From Desulfobacteraceae bacterium 4572_123 (GTDB lineage Bacteria; Desulfobacterota; Desulfobacteria; Desulfobacterales; 4572-123), in NCBI GenBank assembly GCA_002084545.1, contig NBLJ01000011.1:1-34445 (forward strand): a DNA stretch of 34,445 nucleotides, given 5' to 3'. Below, piece after piece: positions 1 to 7,716 of this stretch (positions are counted from its first letter, which is position 1; each line of letters begins with the position of its first letter). The notes below the pieces were generated by a model. The model did not search any database, was not told where the DNA came from, and was given only the letters and a program-made list of their open reading frames with translations. A program made the translations under genes and the position numbers.

Positions 1-9
1 CGATGATGC

Positions 10-342
10 CTACTTGCCCGCACATAGATCATCCTCCTTGTCAAAGGTGTCCTCCGGCGGCAGGTCGATGAAGGCATCATCCGGCAGGAACTCCACCAGC
101 CCATGCTTTCCCAGCAGGGTCAGGAATTCGGCTGCGGCCGCTTCGGGATCTGCAGGGAGCTTGAGTTTCCGCTCCGGCTCGATGCGCCCAAGCACACCGA
201 GCATGTAATCACGAGCGGTCGCTTCGATAGTGAACGGTGTCTGGCCTTTCATGATATCCACCAGCTCCGCGCAGTTTTTGCCTTCCAGAGCGATACCGTC
301 AGCTTCCAGCGGTTCGCCGTCGAGTGTCGTCGAGTGAATCAA
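10..342 (-). CDS. Hypothetical protein, 110 aa
   Basis: I do not recognise this protein. It is soluble and acidic, has no signal peptide or membrane segment, and its C-terminal third is rich in Asp and Glu (LVEFLPDDAFIDLPPED). The only in-frame start is a TTG, because a TGA stop lies two codons upstream. An ATGATG lies just upstream in another frame, so a frameshifted or misplaced 5' end is possible. The steady reading frame with balanced composition argues for real coding, but no function can be assigned. It sits on the 3' side of the tmRNA gene, a position where integrated DNA often lies. Confidence 0.45.
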   Translation of the reverse strand: MIHSTTLDGEPLEADGIALEGKNCAELVDIMKGQTPFTIEATARDYMLGVLGRIEPERKLKLPADPEAAAAEFLTLLGKHGLVEFLPDDAFIDLPPEDTFDKEDDLCAGK

Positions 343-594
343 GCATCATCTTCAGTCAAAAAACCATAAAATTCCCAAACTGATTTCCGGCCTTGATGGT
401 ATGTATTCTTTGAAGCGATTGTCGGATAGCTGACTCCTGTAAGCGGCGCACATGATTTGATTGTAGTCCGTCGATTTCATGCAAAGGAAATCTTTCAGCA
501 GGGGGTCAGCGCCGGCCAGTAATAGAAAGGGTGCGGCGGTTAAAAGGGCGTTTTTAGAAAACAATGGGTTCGTGACTTGACTCGTGAATGATAT

Positions 595-876
595 TCAATT
601 TAGAGAGGATTCGGGGCTGGTAATCGGTGGGGATGACCACAGGCGTTTGCAGGCAAATGCTTTTCCGGAATGGGATTTTAGATATTTTTCAAAATTAAGG
701 GCTTTCTGTCGTTCTTTGAATGCCAAATAAGTGATCAATGACCATGGCTTGTATTTGGACGTGTGCGGGGATTGGCCTGAATTGTGAGCCTTTATTCGTG
801 CCTTCAGATCTTTGGAAAACCCGATATAGGTTTGCTCCGGATATGAAATACTGCGGAGCATATAGACGTAATACAT
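595..876 (-). CDS. GIY-YIG domain protein (UPF0213-like endonuclease)
   Basis: A small single-domain protein of 93 aa from the ATG at 876. The GIY-YIG hallmarks are visible: YYVYMLRS at the N-terminus supplies the GIY strand, TYIGFSKDLKARIKAHNSG supplies the YIG strand and the catalytic Arg helix, and the Glu in NFEKYLKSHSGKAF fits the metal-binding position. The family includes small stand-alone proteins related to UvrC-type and homing nucleases; most have no defined role. A TTG at 906 would add ten residues, but homologous domains start at the YVYML strand, so the ATG is preferred. No strong ribosome binding site is visible. The family is clear; the cellular role is not. Confidence 0.8.
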   Translation of the reverse strand: MYYVYMLRSISYPEQTYIGFSKDLKARIKAHNSGQSPHTSKYKPWSLITYLAFKERQKALNFEKYLKSHSGKAFACKRLWSSPPITSPESSLN

Positions 877-983
877 TAGGATAATATCTGCCCCGCTTCG
901 TTCCAATGAACTACGCAGGGCACGCTTCTTAACGATACAAACTGATTATTTAAAAAGATCAATCAGACCATTGAGCAGGCCTG

Positions 984-1012
984 CCACGCGTAGCCTGAAA
1001 GGCGAAGCGTGG
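984..1012. repeat. Hairpin overlapping the tmRNA CCA end
   Basis: CCACGC (984-989) pairs with GCGTGG (1007-1012), and an inner GCC/GGC pair closes a TGAAA loop. The right arm contains the encoded CCA of the tmRNA. A 10-bp palindrome, GCAGGCCTGC (975-984), touches the left arm. No T tract follows on the minus strand, so this is not a classical terminator. It could guide 3' processing or be a dispersed hairpin repeat. Confidence 0.45.
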
Positions 1013-1361
1013 TGGAGGCGGCGGGAGTCGAACCCGCGTCCGAAAATATTCCACAATGGTATCTACATACTTAGCCCGAACTCTATAGTTCGCCTTTTAA
1101 GTCTCCTTCAGGCAGGATACTTTAAAGACTAGTCTGCAAAATTTCACCTGAATCGGAGCAAACATCCAAAACAAGTTTATCCCGCTAGTCGACGCTCTTA
1201 CCGGATGCGCAGGAATAATCCGGCAGAACGCTGGCCTTAAGCGGCCAGAGCGTAGTTATAATCGTCTGCGATTATGTTTATTTCCCGCCGGTTTTACGAG
1301 CTGGCAGGAACTCGGTATGCAACCATAGCTTCTATATCCCCGTCGAAGCCGTTTCGCCCCC
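1010..1361 (-). ncRNA. ssrA: tmRNA (transfer-messenger RNA)
   Basis: Rescues stalled ribosomes: the alanine-charged tRNA-like end enters the A site and the internal frame adds a degradation tag. The 5' end begins GGGGGCGAAACGGCTTCGAC, the usual tmRNA start. The 3' end has the T-arm GGACGCGGGTTCGACTCCCG and the acceptor strand CGCCTCC, which pairs with the 5' GGGGGCG (one G-U pair). The discriminator A is followed by a genome-encoded CCA (1012-1010). The tag frame runs from GCA at 1269 to TAA at 1237 and encodes ADDYNYALAA, a normal ALAA degron. The gene is one-piece and about 352 nt, typical for bacteria. It lies 85 nt downstream of smpB, its protein partner. Confidence 0.97.
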
Positions 1362-1387
1362 AATTTTTAAAAGAACTTTATACTAGT

Positions 1388-1416
1388 ATGGTAAGCCACA
1401 AACACCGATCTGTCAA
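1388..1416 (-). promoter_or_regulatory. Candidate sigma-70 promoter for ssrA
   Basis: On the minus strand a perfect TTGACA (1416-1411) is followed after 17 nt by TACCAT (1393-1388), a fair -10 box. Transcription would start roughly 20-25 nt upstream of the mature 5' end at 1361. It lies in the smpB-ssrA gap, so ssrA can be expressed independently of smpB. Confidence 0.6.
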
Positions 1417-1446
1417 CGCCTTGATTCAGGTTAACGGCAAAAGCGG

Positions 1447-1908
1447 CTAATATTCTTTTTTAGCCCGGTCCAGGTCCCTCTTCTGATCCCGCTGCCGAAT
1501 GGTCTCCCGCTTATCCACCTTGCGCTTGCCCCTGGCCAGGCCCAGGCTCATCTTGACCTTGCCGTGTTTAAAGTACAGCCGCAACGGTACCAGAGAATAT
1601 CCCTTTTCATTGACCTTGCCGTATAGTTTTTTAATTTCGTGGTTGTGCAGCAGCAATTTTCGAATCCGCAACGGTTCATGGTTGTCATAATAGGCAAACG
1701 GATATGCGGCAATATGCATCTGGTACACAAACACCTCGCCCTTGTGAATCCTGGCGTATGAATCCTTGAGATTAGCGCGGCCCAGGCGCATGGACTTAAC
1801 CTCGGTTCCCTTCAGTACCATGCCTGCTTCATATTCATCTTCAATAAAATAATTGAAACGCGCCTTACGGTTTTCCGTTATTATTTTTCCATATTTTTTT
1901 TCCGCCAA
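1447..1908 (-). CDS. smpB: SsrA-binding protein SmpB
   Basis: Binds the tRNA-like domain of tmRNA and is essential for trans-translation. At 153 aa it has the usual family length. Diagnostic stretches are IITENRKARFNYFIEDEYEAG at the N-terminus, the GTEVKSMRLGRANLKDSYARI block, and the HGKVKMSLGLARGKRKVDKR segment. The basic C-terminal tail (ETIRQRDQKRDLDRAKKEY) is the part that enters the mRNA channel of the stalled ribosome. The ATG at 1908 gives the standard N-terminus. It lies about 80 nt downstream of ptsI on the same strand and directly upstream of ssrA, so the rescue RNA and its protein are neighbours. Confidence 0.97.
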   Translation of the reverse strand: MAEKKYGKIITENRKARFNYFIEDEYEAGMVLKGTEVKSMRLGRANLKDSYARIHKGEVFVYQMHIAAYPFAYYDNHEPLRIRKLLLHNHEIKKLYGKVNEKGYSLVPLRLYFKHGKVKMSLGLARGKRKVDKRETIRQRDQKRDLDRAKKEY

Positions 1909-1987
1909 AACAACCTCATCAATCCGGTTACAAAAATAGCAGGTGCAATCAAATCGCCAAATTCAGAGTAAATGTATACAAGCCGGC

Positions 1988-3748
1988 TTACCGGGAATAA
2001 ATTTTTTCAGAAAAAACAGTGCCGAAATTATGTTGAATCACAGTTTCAATATCCACAGGATTGGTCTGCTTCATGACCTCTTTCATAAAAGGTTCCATAT
2101 CCGATTTTTTCAAGGCCCTGACAACACTTTTAACAAGCGGTATCGACTGCGGATTCATGCTCAAGTTCTTGATCCCTAGGCCCAGAATAACGGGTATGTA
2201 CAGAGGATCGGCAGCCATCTCTCCACACATGACAAGATCGATACCCTTTTCTACGGCGACATCGGTAACGCGATGAATCATTCTCAAAATTGCCGGGTGA
2301 AGCGGCTGGAACAGATGTGAGACTTCTCTGTTACCGCGGTCAATGGCAAGTGAATACTGAATCAGATCATTGGTTCCGATGCTGAAAAAATCAACTTTTT
2401 CAGCCATTATATCCGCCATAATCACGGCCGAAGGAACCTCGATCATGATACCGACTTTTATATCCCTGTCAAAAGGAATGCCTTCTTTCTCCAGCGATTC
2501 GGCCGCCTTATCCAGAATCAAGCGGGTCTTGTCGATTTCACCGCAACACGATATCATCGGAATCAGAATTTTAACATTGCCAAAGGCGGAAGCCCTTAAA
2601 ATAGCACGCAACTGAGTTTCAAAAATATCCGGCTTTTTGAGACAATAGCGTATGGCCCGCAGTCCGAGGGCGGGATTGAGTTCATACCGGTCGGCGGCGC
2701 AGGCAACAGATTTATCGCCGTTGATATCAAGGGTACGTATGGTTACCGGCCTCCGGCCCATCACCTCGACCACATCCCTGTATCTCTCAAACAGTTCATC
2801 CTCGCCGGGAAAACTGGGGCTGTTCATATATTCAAACTCTGTCCGGTAAAGGCCGATGCCTTCGCCGCCGTTGTCAAGAACCAATACTACCTCTTCGGGC
2901 AGTTCGATATTACCCATCACCTGCAGCAGCAATCCATCTTTGGTTTCAGCCGGCAGGCGGCTGCCCCGGACCAATACGGCTTTGTGTGCTTCAAACCGGC
3001 CCCGGCGCTCCTCGTAGTATACAAGCGTCTCTTCGTCCGGGTTGATTATGACTTTTCCTGTGGTGCCATCGACAATAATAATATCATCGGTCTGAATAAT
3101 ATCGGTTGCATTATCAAGGCCCAGTACCGCGGGGATCCCGAGACTTCTGGCAATTATGGTGGTATGCGATGTCTTTCCGCCGCGGTCGGTTATAAAACCC
3201 TTGATCCGCTCCAGTTGTATCTGGCTGGTCTGGGCCGGGCTCAGATCGGAGGCTACCAGGATAACCCGCTTGTCAATCTCGGCGATATTCACCGATTCCA
3301 CACCCGCGAGTTTTGCCATAATGCGGTTGGCGACGTGCATGATGTCGCCCTTCCGCTCTTTTAAATAATCATCGGTAATATTCTGGAACATGACCTTTAT
3401 ATCCGAAATCACCGTTTTAAGTGCCCATTCGGCATTGACATACTGTTTTTCGATAGTCTCTATGGCCCGGCCATAGAGCATCTTATCCTCCAGAAGGGCC
3501 ACATGGGTTTCCAGGATATAAGAACTCTGATGCAATTCTTCAGGGGTATTACTGATTATTTCCAGCAATTCATCCCGGGTATCTTTGACCGCCGCCTTGA
3601 AACGGATAATTTCATCCGCCAGTGCATCAGCGTGGATAAAATATTTTTCAACAATATCAACCCCTTCCGTATCTACAAGGTATGCCTTGCCTATACAGAT
3701 TCCAGGAGCACCGCTTATTCCTTCCAGCGTTATTTGTTTTTTAGCCAT
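1988..3748 (-). CDS. ptsI: PTS phosphoenolpyruvate-protein phosphotransferase, enzyme I
   Basis: Transfers phosphate from phosphoenolpyruvate to HPr in the cytoplasm. The protein is 586 aa, full length for enzyme I. The phosphohistidine motif GGKTSHTTIIARS is intact with His at residue 195. The HPr-binding helical domain precedes it and the PEP-binding barrel follows, with TEFEYMN, a GTNDLIQY motif and VMCGEMAADP holding the C-terminal active-site Cys. It starts 15 nt after ptsH, so the two form an operon. No sugar-specific EIIB or EIIC gene is present in the window. The system may therefore be regulatory, or may serve an EIIA encoded elsewhere; that part is inference. Confidence 0.96.
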   Translation of the reverse strand: MAKKQITLEGISGAPGICIGKAYLVDTEGVDIVEKYFIHADALADEIIRFKAAVKDTRDELLEIISNTPEELHQSSYILETHVALLEDKMLYGRAIETIEKQYVNAEWALKTVISDIKVMFQNITDDYLKERKGDIMHVANRIMAKLAGVESVNIAEIDKRVILVASDLSPAQTSQIQLERIKGFITDRGGKTSHTTIIARSLGIPAVLGLDNATDIIQTDDIIIVDGTTGKVIINPDEETLVYYEERRGRFEAHKAVLVRGSRLPAETKDGLLLQVMGNIELPEEVVLVLDNGGEGIGLYRTEFEYMNSPSFPGEDELFERYRDVVEVMGRRPVTIRTLDINGDKSVACAADRYELNPALGLRAIRYCLKKPDIFETQLRAILRASAFGNVKILIPMISCCGEIDKTRLILDKAAESLEKEGIPFDRDIKVGIMIEVPSAVIMADIMAEKVDFFSIGTNDLIQYSLAIDRGNREVSHLFQPLHPAILRMIHRVTDVAVEKGIDLVMCGEMAADPLYIPVILGLGIKNLSMNPQSIPLVKSVVRALKKSDMEPFMKEVMKQTNPVDIETVIQHNFGTVFSEKIYSR

Positions 3749-3763
3749 ATCAGTAACCTGAAT

Positions 3764-4045
3764 CTATTCTCTAAACCCCTGTTTAACAAGCTCTTCAATC
3801 TCATTTAAAATATTGAGATCCGCCGGCTCCTCAATTTCTATTGAAATTTTGGAACCTTTGGCGCAGGCAAGGGTGAGAATATCAATCACACTGGCGGCAT
3901 CCGCCCTTTCCCCTTCCCTTTTGATCCACACGTTTGATCGGGCGTTTTTTACAATTGCAGCAATTTTTCCGGCGGATCGGGCATGCAGACCCAACTCATT
4001 TACAATTGTTACATTTCTTGAAATCAATTCCACCCGGCTTCCCAT
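3764..4045 (-). CDS. ptsH: Phosphocarrier protein HPr
   Basis: Accepts phosphate from enzyme I on the His in ELGLHARSAGKIA (residue 21 from this start). The regulatory Ser region (ADAASVIDILTLAC) keeps a Ser at the position phosphorylated by HPr kinase in other bacteria. The ATG at 4045 gives 93 aa, near the usual 85-95; a TTG at 4084 would add 13 residues unlike HPr. Neither start has a strong ribosome binding site, so the start is tentative. First gene of a ptsH-ptsI pair. There is no transporter component nearby. Confidence 0.92.
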   Translation of the reverse strand: MGSRVELISRNVTIVNELGLHARSAGKIAAIVKNARSNVWIKREGERADAASVIDILTLACAKGSKISIEIEEPADLNILNEIEELVKQGFRE

Positions 4046-4109
4046 TCTTTGTATAATTAAATTTATCTGGCTTTTATCAATCAACTTTCATGGTGTCAAT
4101 CTGAAATCA

Positions 4110-4138
4110 TTGACCAAACAACAAACTGCTGATATGGT
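4110..4138 (+). promoter_or_regulatory. Candidate promoter for the selenoprotein gene
   Basis: TTGACC (4110-4115) and TATGGT (4133-4138) are separated by exactly 17 nt. This would give a leader of about 120 nt before the ATG at 4267. The -35 box is good and the -10 box mediocre. It is the best plus-strand candidate in the gap between the divergent ptsH and selenoprotein genes. Confidence 0.35.
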
Positions 4139-4266
4139 TCTATTTCTATTTTAAATATAATTCATTCGTGATGAGTGCACGGTCAGAGTAATAGCACTGA
4201 CAGCACTATCCCATCAACCTGCGTATGATTCGATCATGCGCTGTGCAAAAACACAGGAGGGATGCC

Positions 4267-4494
4267 ATGTCGAAAAAAATCTTAATTTTCGGAAAAAATA
4301 CATGACCTTATACCAATGCGGCTCGTGAAGCCTATGCGCAAGAGGGTAAAAGCGTGACCTACATGGATGTCCTGGCCGATACCGCCAAATTGGACAATAT
4401 GCTGAAATATTCAGGAGGAACCCGTAAGGTGCCTGTAATCGTAGATCAGGACGATGTTATGATCGGGTTCAAGGGAAAAAGCTGAGGAGTATAA
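4267..4494 (+). CDS. Glutaredoxin-like selenoprotein (UXX-star type) with one or two Sec codons
   Basis: A short thioredoxin-fold protein that standard ORF calling breaks at in-frame TGA codons. The start is strong: AGGAGGG at 4255-4261, five nt before the ATG. The N-terminus reads MSKKILIFGKNT-U-PYTNAAR, with TGA (4303-4305) at residue 13, exactly where glutaredoxins have their first active-site Cys. A cis-Pro motif (RKVPVIVD, Pro56) and a glutaredoxin-like GFKGKS end follow. A second TGA (4483-4485, residue 73) is followed by Gly-Val-TAA, giving a possible S-U-G-V tail; otherwise the protein ends at 72 aa. Each TGA has a hairpin with its loop 19-20 nt downstream. The UXX-star (seleno)protein family is known in deltaproteobacteria; the redox partner is unknown. 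A pseudogene is unlikely because the frame is intact apart from TGA at catalytically sensible positions. Confidence 0.85.
4320..4332 (+). promoter_or_regulatory. Candidate bacterial SECIS element for the first UGA
   Basis: GGCU (4320-4323) pairs with AGCC (4329-4332) around a CGUGA loop. The loop begins 19 nt after the UGA at 4303-4305 and has a G at its second position. This fits the loose rules for bacterial SECIS hairpins read by SelB: a short stem with G in the apical loop, roughly 16-37 nt past the UGA. Confidence 0.6.
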
Positions 4495-4496
4495 CA

Positions 4497-4515
4497 GGTC
4501 GGCTGGAAGCCGGTC
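4497..4515 (+). promoter_or_regulatory. Candidate SECIS element for the second UGA
   Basis: An eight-base-pair stem, GGUCGGCU (4497-4504) with AGCCGGUC (4508-4515, two G-U pairs), closes a GGA triloop. The loop begins 20 nt after the UGA at 4483-4485, almost the same spacing as the first hairpin, and the upper stem is again GGCU/AGCC. It lies just past the TAA stop. A run of A, not T, follows, so it is not an intrinsic terminator on this strand. Confidence 0.5.
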
Positions 4516-4536
4516 AAAAAAATCGCCGATATTAAC

Positions 4537-4557
4537 TTTTAGCGGTTAGCCTTTAGC
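4537..4557 (+). repeat. Period-7 short tandem repeat (TTTAGC type)
   Basis: Three heptamers in a row: TTTTAGC, GGTTAGC, CTTTAGC. They lie between the selenoprotein hairpin and the LOG gene. The same 7-bp spacing, with different unit sequences, recurs at 5429, 5484, 5533 and 19358. Confidence 0.6.
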
Positions 4558-4748
4558 TTAAAAAAATCAAACAGATAACACTATTTAACTAAGAGCTGAT
4601 GGCTTGTTCACAAATCTTCACATAGCAAAATAAGTTGAACCTATTGCCAGTATTGAAAAAAATACTTTTCGTTCAAACACTGCTACTTATCCAAACCTAT
4701 AGCCCCGGCATCTGAACTTCGAGCCTGAACACTATACACAGGAGATAT

Positions 4749-5399
4749 ATGGAAAAACAATATTTAATTGACGACTTCAAACTGAACGAATCATGGCGAC
4801 TGTTTAAAATCATGGGAGAGTTTGTTGACGGAGTGGAGTCTCTGCATGATCTGGGTCCGGCCGTGAGTATTTTCGGGTCCGCCCGTATTGCCCCGAATAC
4901 ATCCTGTTATAAAAAAACAGAAAAAATAGCAGCGCTGTTTGCAAAAAATAATTTTGCCGTAGTTACCGGTGGCGGTGGCGGTGTGATGGAAGCTGCCAAC
5001 AAAGGCGCAGCCGAAGCAGGGGGAACATCCGTCGGGCTTAATATCCACCTTCCTTTTGAGCAGAAACCAAATCCCTTTGCCAACATAACGATGGAATTCA
5101 AGTATTTTTTTATCCGCAAAGTCATGTTTATCAAATATGCTTCAGCATATGTGGTGATGCCCGGTGGTTTCGGCACGATGGATGAACTATTTGAAGTCCT
5201 GACCCTGATACAGACCCGGCGTATAAAACAGTTTCCGGTAATTCTTGTGGGCTCTGATTACTGGACGGGACTGCTTGACTGGATTAAAAGCCGTCTTCTG
5301 GCCGAACAGAGTATATCTCCTGAAAACCTTGATCTCTTCCAAATCATGGACGATCCCGAAGAGATTGTCCGCACCATCCAGAAGGTGGTCATTGTGTGA
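4749..5399 (+). CDS. LOG-family Rossmann-fold protein (nucleotide 5'-monophosphate phosphoribohydrolase type)
   Basis: The LOG (lysine decarboxylase-like, TIGR00730) family cleaves cytokinin riboside or purine nucleoside 5'-monophosphates at the N-glycosidic bond; many bacterial members are nucleotide nucleosidases rather than decarboxylases. The 216-aa protein has the family signatures: SIFGSARI near residue 40, the glycine-rich VVTGGGGGVMEAANKGA at about 71-87, and PGGFGTMDELFE at 138-149 with the catalytic acidic residues. The N-terminal helix (SWRLFKIMGEFVDGVESL) is typical of the longer bacterial subgroup. The ATG has an AGGAG site seven nt upstream. It appears monocistronic; about 370 nt without a gene follows. 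Confidence 0.9.
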   Translation: MEKQYLIDDFKLNESWRLFKIMGEFVDGVESLHDLGPAVSIFGSARIAPNTSCYKKTEKIAALFAKNNFAVVTGGGGGVMEAANKGAAEAGGTSVGLNIHLPFEQKPNPFANITMEFKYFFIRKVMFIKYASAYVVMPGGFGTMDELFEVLTLIQTRRIKQFPVILVGSDYWTGLLDWIKSRLLAEQSISPENLDLFQIMDDPEEIVRTIQKVVIV

Positions 5400-5428
5400 A
5401 TGAAAAGGTGACGGTTGTAAGATACGTT

Positions 5429-5463
5429 GCCGGTCTCCGGTTGCCGGTTATCGGTTCACGGCA
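5429..5463 (+). repeat. Period-7 short tandem repeat (CCGGTT type)
   Basis: Five successive heptamers: GCCGGTC, TCCGGTT, GCCGGTT, ATCGGTT, CACGGCA. Decay is strongest at the right end. The central four units share the core CGGT in register. Confidence 0.75.
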
Positions 5464-5483
5464 AAAAAGCAGTGACGGGATGC

Positions 5484-5504
5484 CAGATAGCTGACAGCTG
5501 ATAG
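5484..5504 (+). repeat. Period-7 short tandem repeat (CTGATAG type)
   Basis: Three heptamers in register: CAGATAG, CTGACAG, CTGATAG. They lie 20 nt past the CCGGTT array but share no sequence with it. Confidence 0.65.
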
Positions 5505-5532
5505 CCTAACCTGGCAAAGCTATAACCAAATT

Positions 5533-5553
5533 GAATAGTGAGAAGTGAGAAGT
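5533..5553 (+). repeat. Period-7 short tandem repeat (GAGAAGT type)
   Basis: GAATAGT followed by two perfect GAGAAGT copies. The reverse complement contains TTCTCACTATTC, which also occurs inside the array at 19358-19385, so these two loci are related. Confidence 0.65.
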
Positions 5554-5558
5554 CTTTT

Positions 5559-5575
5559 GGTGGGCACAGCCCACC
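5559..5575. repeat. GGTGGGC hairpin repeat, copy 1
   Basis: Perfect inverted repeat GGTGGGC-ACA-GCCCACC followed by CTACGAT. A second copy with one loop change (ACG) and the same CTACGAT flank lies at 29796-29812, so this is a dispersed element and not a chance hairpin. Confidence 0.7.
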
Positions 5576-5768
5576 CTACGATACTTCCACAATTCATAAA
5601 ATCGGCTGAGTGAAACGACTCCGAATTCATCATTGTCTTTGACATGTTTTTTTTGACATAAAAAAACACGAATCTCAGAATTTCGTTACTTAAGAATAAA
5701 ACTGTGACCCGGCAACCGCAACCCCTTTTTCACTCTCCACCCATATCCCACCACCGAGTCCTCATCAT

Positions 5769-7430
5769 TTACATATAAATATCCTTTTGCTGCTCTCTGA
5801 TCACTTTTTTGTTAAACTTACCAACACTGGTTTTGGGAATCTCGTCAACAAAAAGCACTGCTTCGGGAAGCTGCCATTTGGCAAATTTTTGGGCCAGGTG
5901 CGCCACAATATCGTCCCGGCTCACTTTGCCCGCATACTCCTCTCTCAACACCACCAGGGCCACCGGACGCTCCTCCCACTTGGGATGAGCAACTCCGGTC
6001 ACAGCCGCTTCAAGCACCGATGGATGGGCCATAATTTCGTTTTCCATATCAACAGAGGAGATCCATTCACCACCGCTCTTGATCAAATCCTTGACCCGGT
6101 CGGTTATTTTAAGGTAGCCCTCCGCATCAATGGTGCCGGCATCACCGCTCTTCCAGAAACCATCGGCTGTAAACTGGTTTTCCGAACCGGGCGCATCATG
6201 GTATGATGCGGTGATCCAGGGCCCTCTGATCAAAATTTCACCGGCGGATTCTCCGTCACGGGGCTGTTCGTTGCCGAATGCATCCACGATCTTTACATCA
6301 AGCCCCACAACTACATAACCCTGCTTGCGCTTTAAGTCCCACTTTTCATCTTCGGACAATTTGCTCTCCAGCCAGGGTTTAATCCGGTTCACCGTGACCA
6401 GGGGCGTGGTTTCGGTGGCCCCGTAGGCATGCACGATTTCGGCCCCGGTCAACTCATCGAATCCCTTCATCATGGCCACGGGCGGCTCCGAGGCGCCGGA
6501 AAGCAGACGCGCTCCTTTAAGATCGGGTTTTTCATCCATGTTACGAATATATTCCAACACAGGCATGAAAATAGCCGGGGCACCGTCGGACACCGTCACT
6601 TTCTCCTTGACGAACATTTCTGCCAGGGGCCCCAGATTCTCCAGGGTGTATATGCCCGGCAGAACGATCTTGGAGCCGACCAGTGTGCTTGCCTGTGGCG
6701 TACCCCAGCCCAGGGCATGAAACATGGGCACTACCTGGAAAAACACATCATTCATGCTGATCTCGGCATTGCTGGCAATGGACATACTGTGCAGATAAAC
6801 ATTGCGGTGGGAGTAGTACACACCCTTGGGTTTGCCTGTGGTGCCTGTGGTGTAGCATGCCGCGTACGCGGATTTTTCATCCAGATTCGGCCAGTCGAAT
6901 TCGGCATCGGCCCCGGCCAGGATCTCTTCATAGCTGTAGACCGGGTCCAGCCTGGTCTTGACATCCTTGATATCCTTTCCGGTAATAATAACATATCCCT
7001 TGACGTTCTCGCATAACGGCGCAACAGCCTCGGCAATGGGAAGGAGGGTTTCGTCCACGATAATATATTTAGCCCTGGCATGATTGATGACATAGCTCAG
7101 ATCCGGCGGTGAAAGCCTCAGATTCAGCAGCAACATGACCGCACCGGTTCCGGGCACCCCGAAATAAATCTCATAGTTTTCAAATGTATTCCAAGCCAGT
7201 ACGCCGATTCGATCTCCGACCTTTGCGCCTACCCTGGTAAGGGCGTTGGCCAATTTCCCCATGCGCTTATAAGAATCCGCATAAGTATAACGAAACATGG
7301 TTCCGTCCAGCTTCCTGCTGACGATTTCCTGGTTTCCGAAACTCAGGGATGCCTGCTTGATAATGTTGGTAACATTTAACTGGTAATCATTCTGAGATGT
7401 AGATGGAAAGCCTTGAACAATGGTATTCAT
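5769..7430 (-). CDS. Fatty acyl-CoA ligase (AMP-forming, FadD-like)
   Basis: Activates a carboxylic acid to its CoA thioester through an acyl-adenylate. The 553-aa protein has every core motif of the ANL superfamily: the P-loop YTTGTTGKPKGVYYSHRN at 193-210, the YGATETTPLV adenine-binding motif, GDAGTIDAEGYLKITDR, and the C-terminal catalytic Lys538 in SVGKFNKK. Overall it resembles medium/long-chain acyl-CoA ligases. The ATG has AAAGGAG eight nt upstream. The leader is very AT-rich, with a TTGACA on the minus strand near 7540 but no clear -10 box. It diverges from the GAF-PAS-LuxR gene, a possible regulator. The substrate cannot be told from sequence. Confidence 0.92.
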   Translation of the reverse strand: MNTIVQGFPSTSQNDYQLNVTNIIKQASLSFGNQEIVSRKLDGTMFRYTYADSYKRMGKLANALTRVGAKVGDRIGVLAWNTFENYEIYFGVPGTGAVMLLLNLRLSPPDLSYVINHARAKYIIVDETLLPIAEAVAPLCENVKGYVIITGKDIKDVKTRLDPVYSYEEILAGADAEFDWPNLDEKSAYAACYTTGTTGKPKGVYYSHRNVYLHSMSIASNAEISMNDVFFQVVPMFHALGWGTPQASTLVGSKIVLPGIYTLENLGPLAEMFVKEKVTVSDGAPAIFMPVLEYIRNMDEKPDLKGARLLSGASEPPVAMMKGFDELTGAEIVHAYGATETTPLVTVNRIKPWLESKLSEDEKWDLKRKQGYVVVGLDVKIVDAFGNEQPRDGESAGEILIRGPWITASYHDAPGSENQFTADGFWKSGDAGTIDAEGYLKITDRVKDLIKSGGEWISSVDMENEIMAHPSVLEAAVTGVAHPKWEERPVALVVLREEYAGKVSRDDIVAHLAQKFAKWQLPEAVLFVDEIPKTSVGKFNKKVIREQQKDIYM

Positions 7431-7716
7431 AATTGTTTCTCCTTTGTTGAGGTTGCCAATAATAAATAATGATCAATTATTTTAAATGAATTTCGTACAT
7501 AATATATGTTAACTATTATTATTTTTATTTTTTGTCAACAATCATCGTGCCCGGCATTGCCCGGCCTTTGACAGGATCAGGCTGAAAACACAAACAGACC
7601 GCCTTCCTTCACCGATTTACGCTTTTTTTAAAACGACATCATGAAAAAATCATCACCTGCGAAATCGTATATGCAAAAGGTTGCTAATCATAAAGGCCAT
7701 CTGCTATACTGCCTGC

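Larger units (their letters stand above)
5400..5768. other. Gene-free stretch between convergent genes, rich in short repeats
   Basis: No coding frame is supported. It holds three period-7 arrays (5429-5463, 5484-5504, 5533-5553) and a hairpin repeat (5559-5575). The flanking genes converge, so no promoter is needed here. No clear T-tract terminator is seen. Confidence 0.6.

Noticed and set aside
352-564. 70-aa minus-strand frame with a hydrophobic start
   Set aside because: It begins with TTG, has no ribosome site and no recognisable domain, and its composition is like intergenic sequence. The 343-594 stretch is treated as gene-free.
4267-4305. The selenoprotein region as a pseudogene broken by a stop codon
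   Set aside because: Only TGA interrupts the frame, it sits at the redox-active position, the ribosome site is ideal, and a hairpin follows at SECIS distance.
4497-4522. Hairpin after the selenoprotein gene as an intrinsic terminator
   Set aside because: It is followed by seven A and no T tract on the plus strand, and on the minus strand the T run precedes the stem.
6429-7016. 195-aa plus-strand frame inside the acyl-CoA ligase
   Set aside because: It is antisense to the P-loop region of a full-length ligase and His-rich in the way of shadow frames.
7440-7500. Near-palindrome AATAATGATCAATTATT upstream of the ligase at 5769
   Set aside because: In such AT-rich sequence imperfect symmetry is expected by chance.
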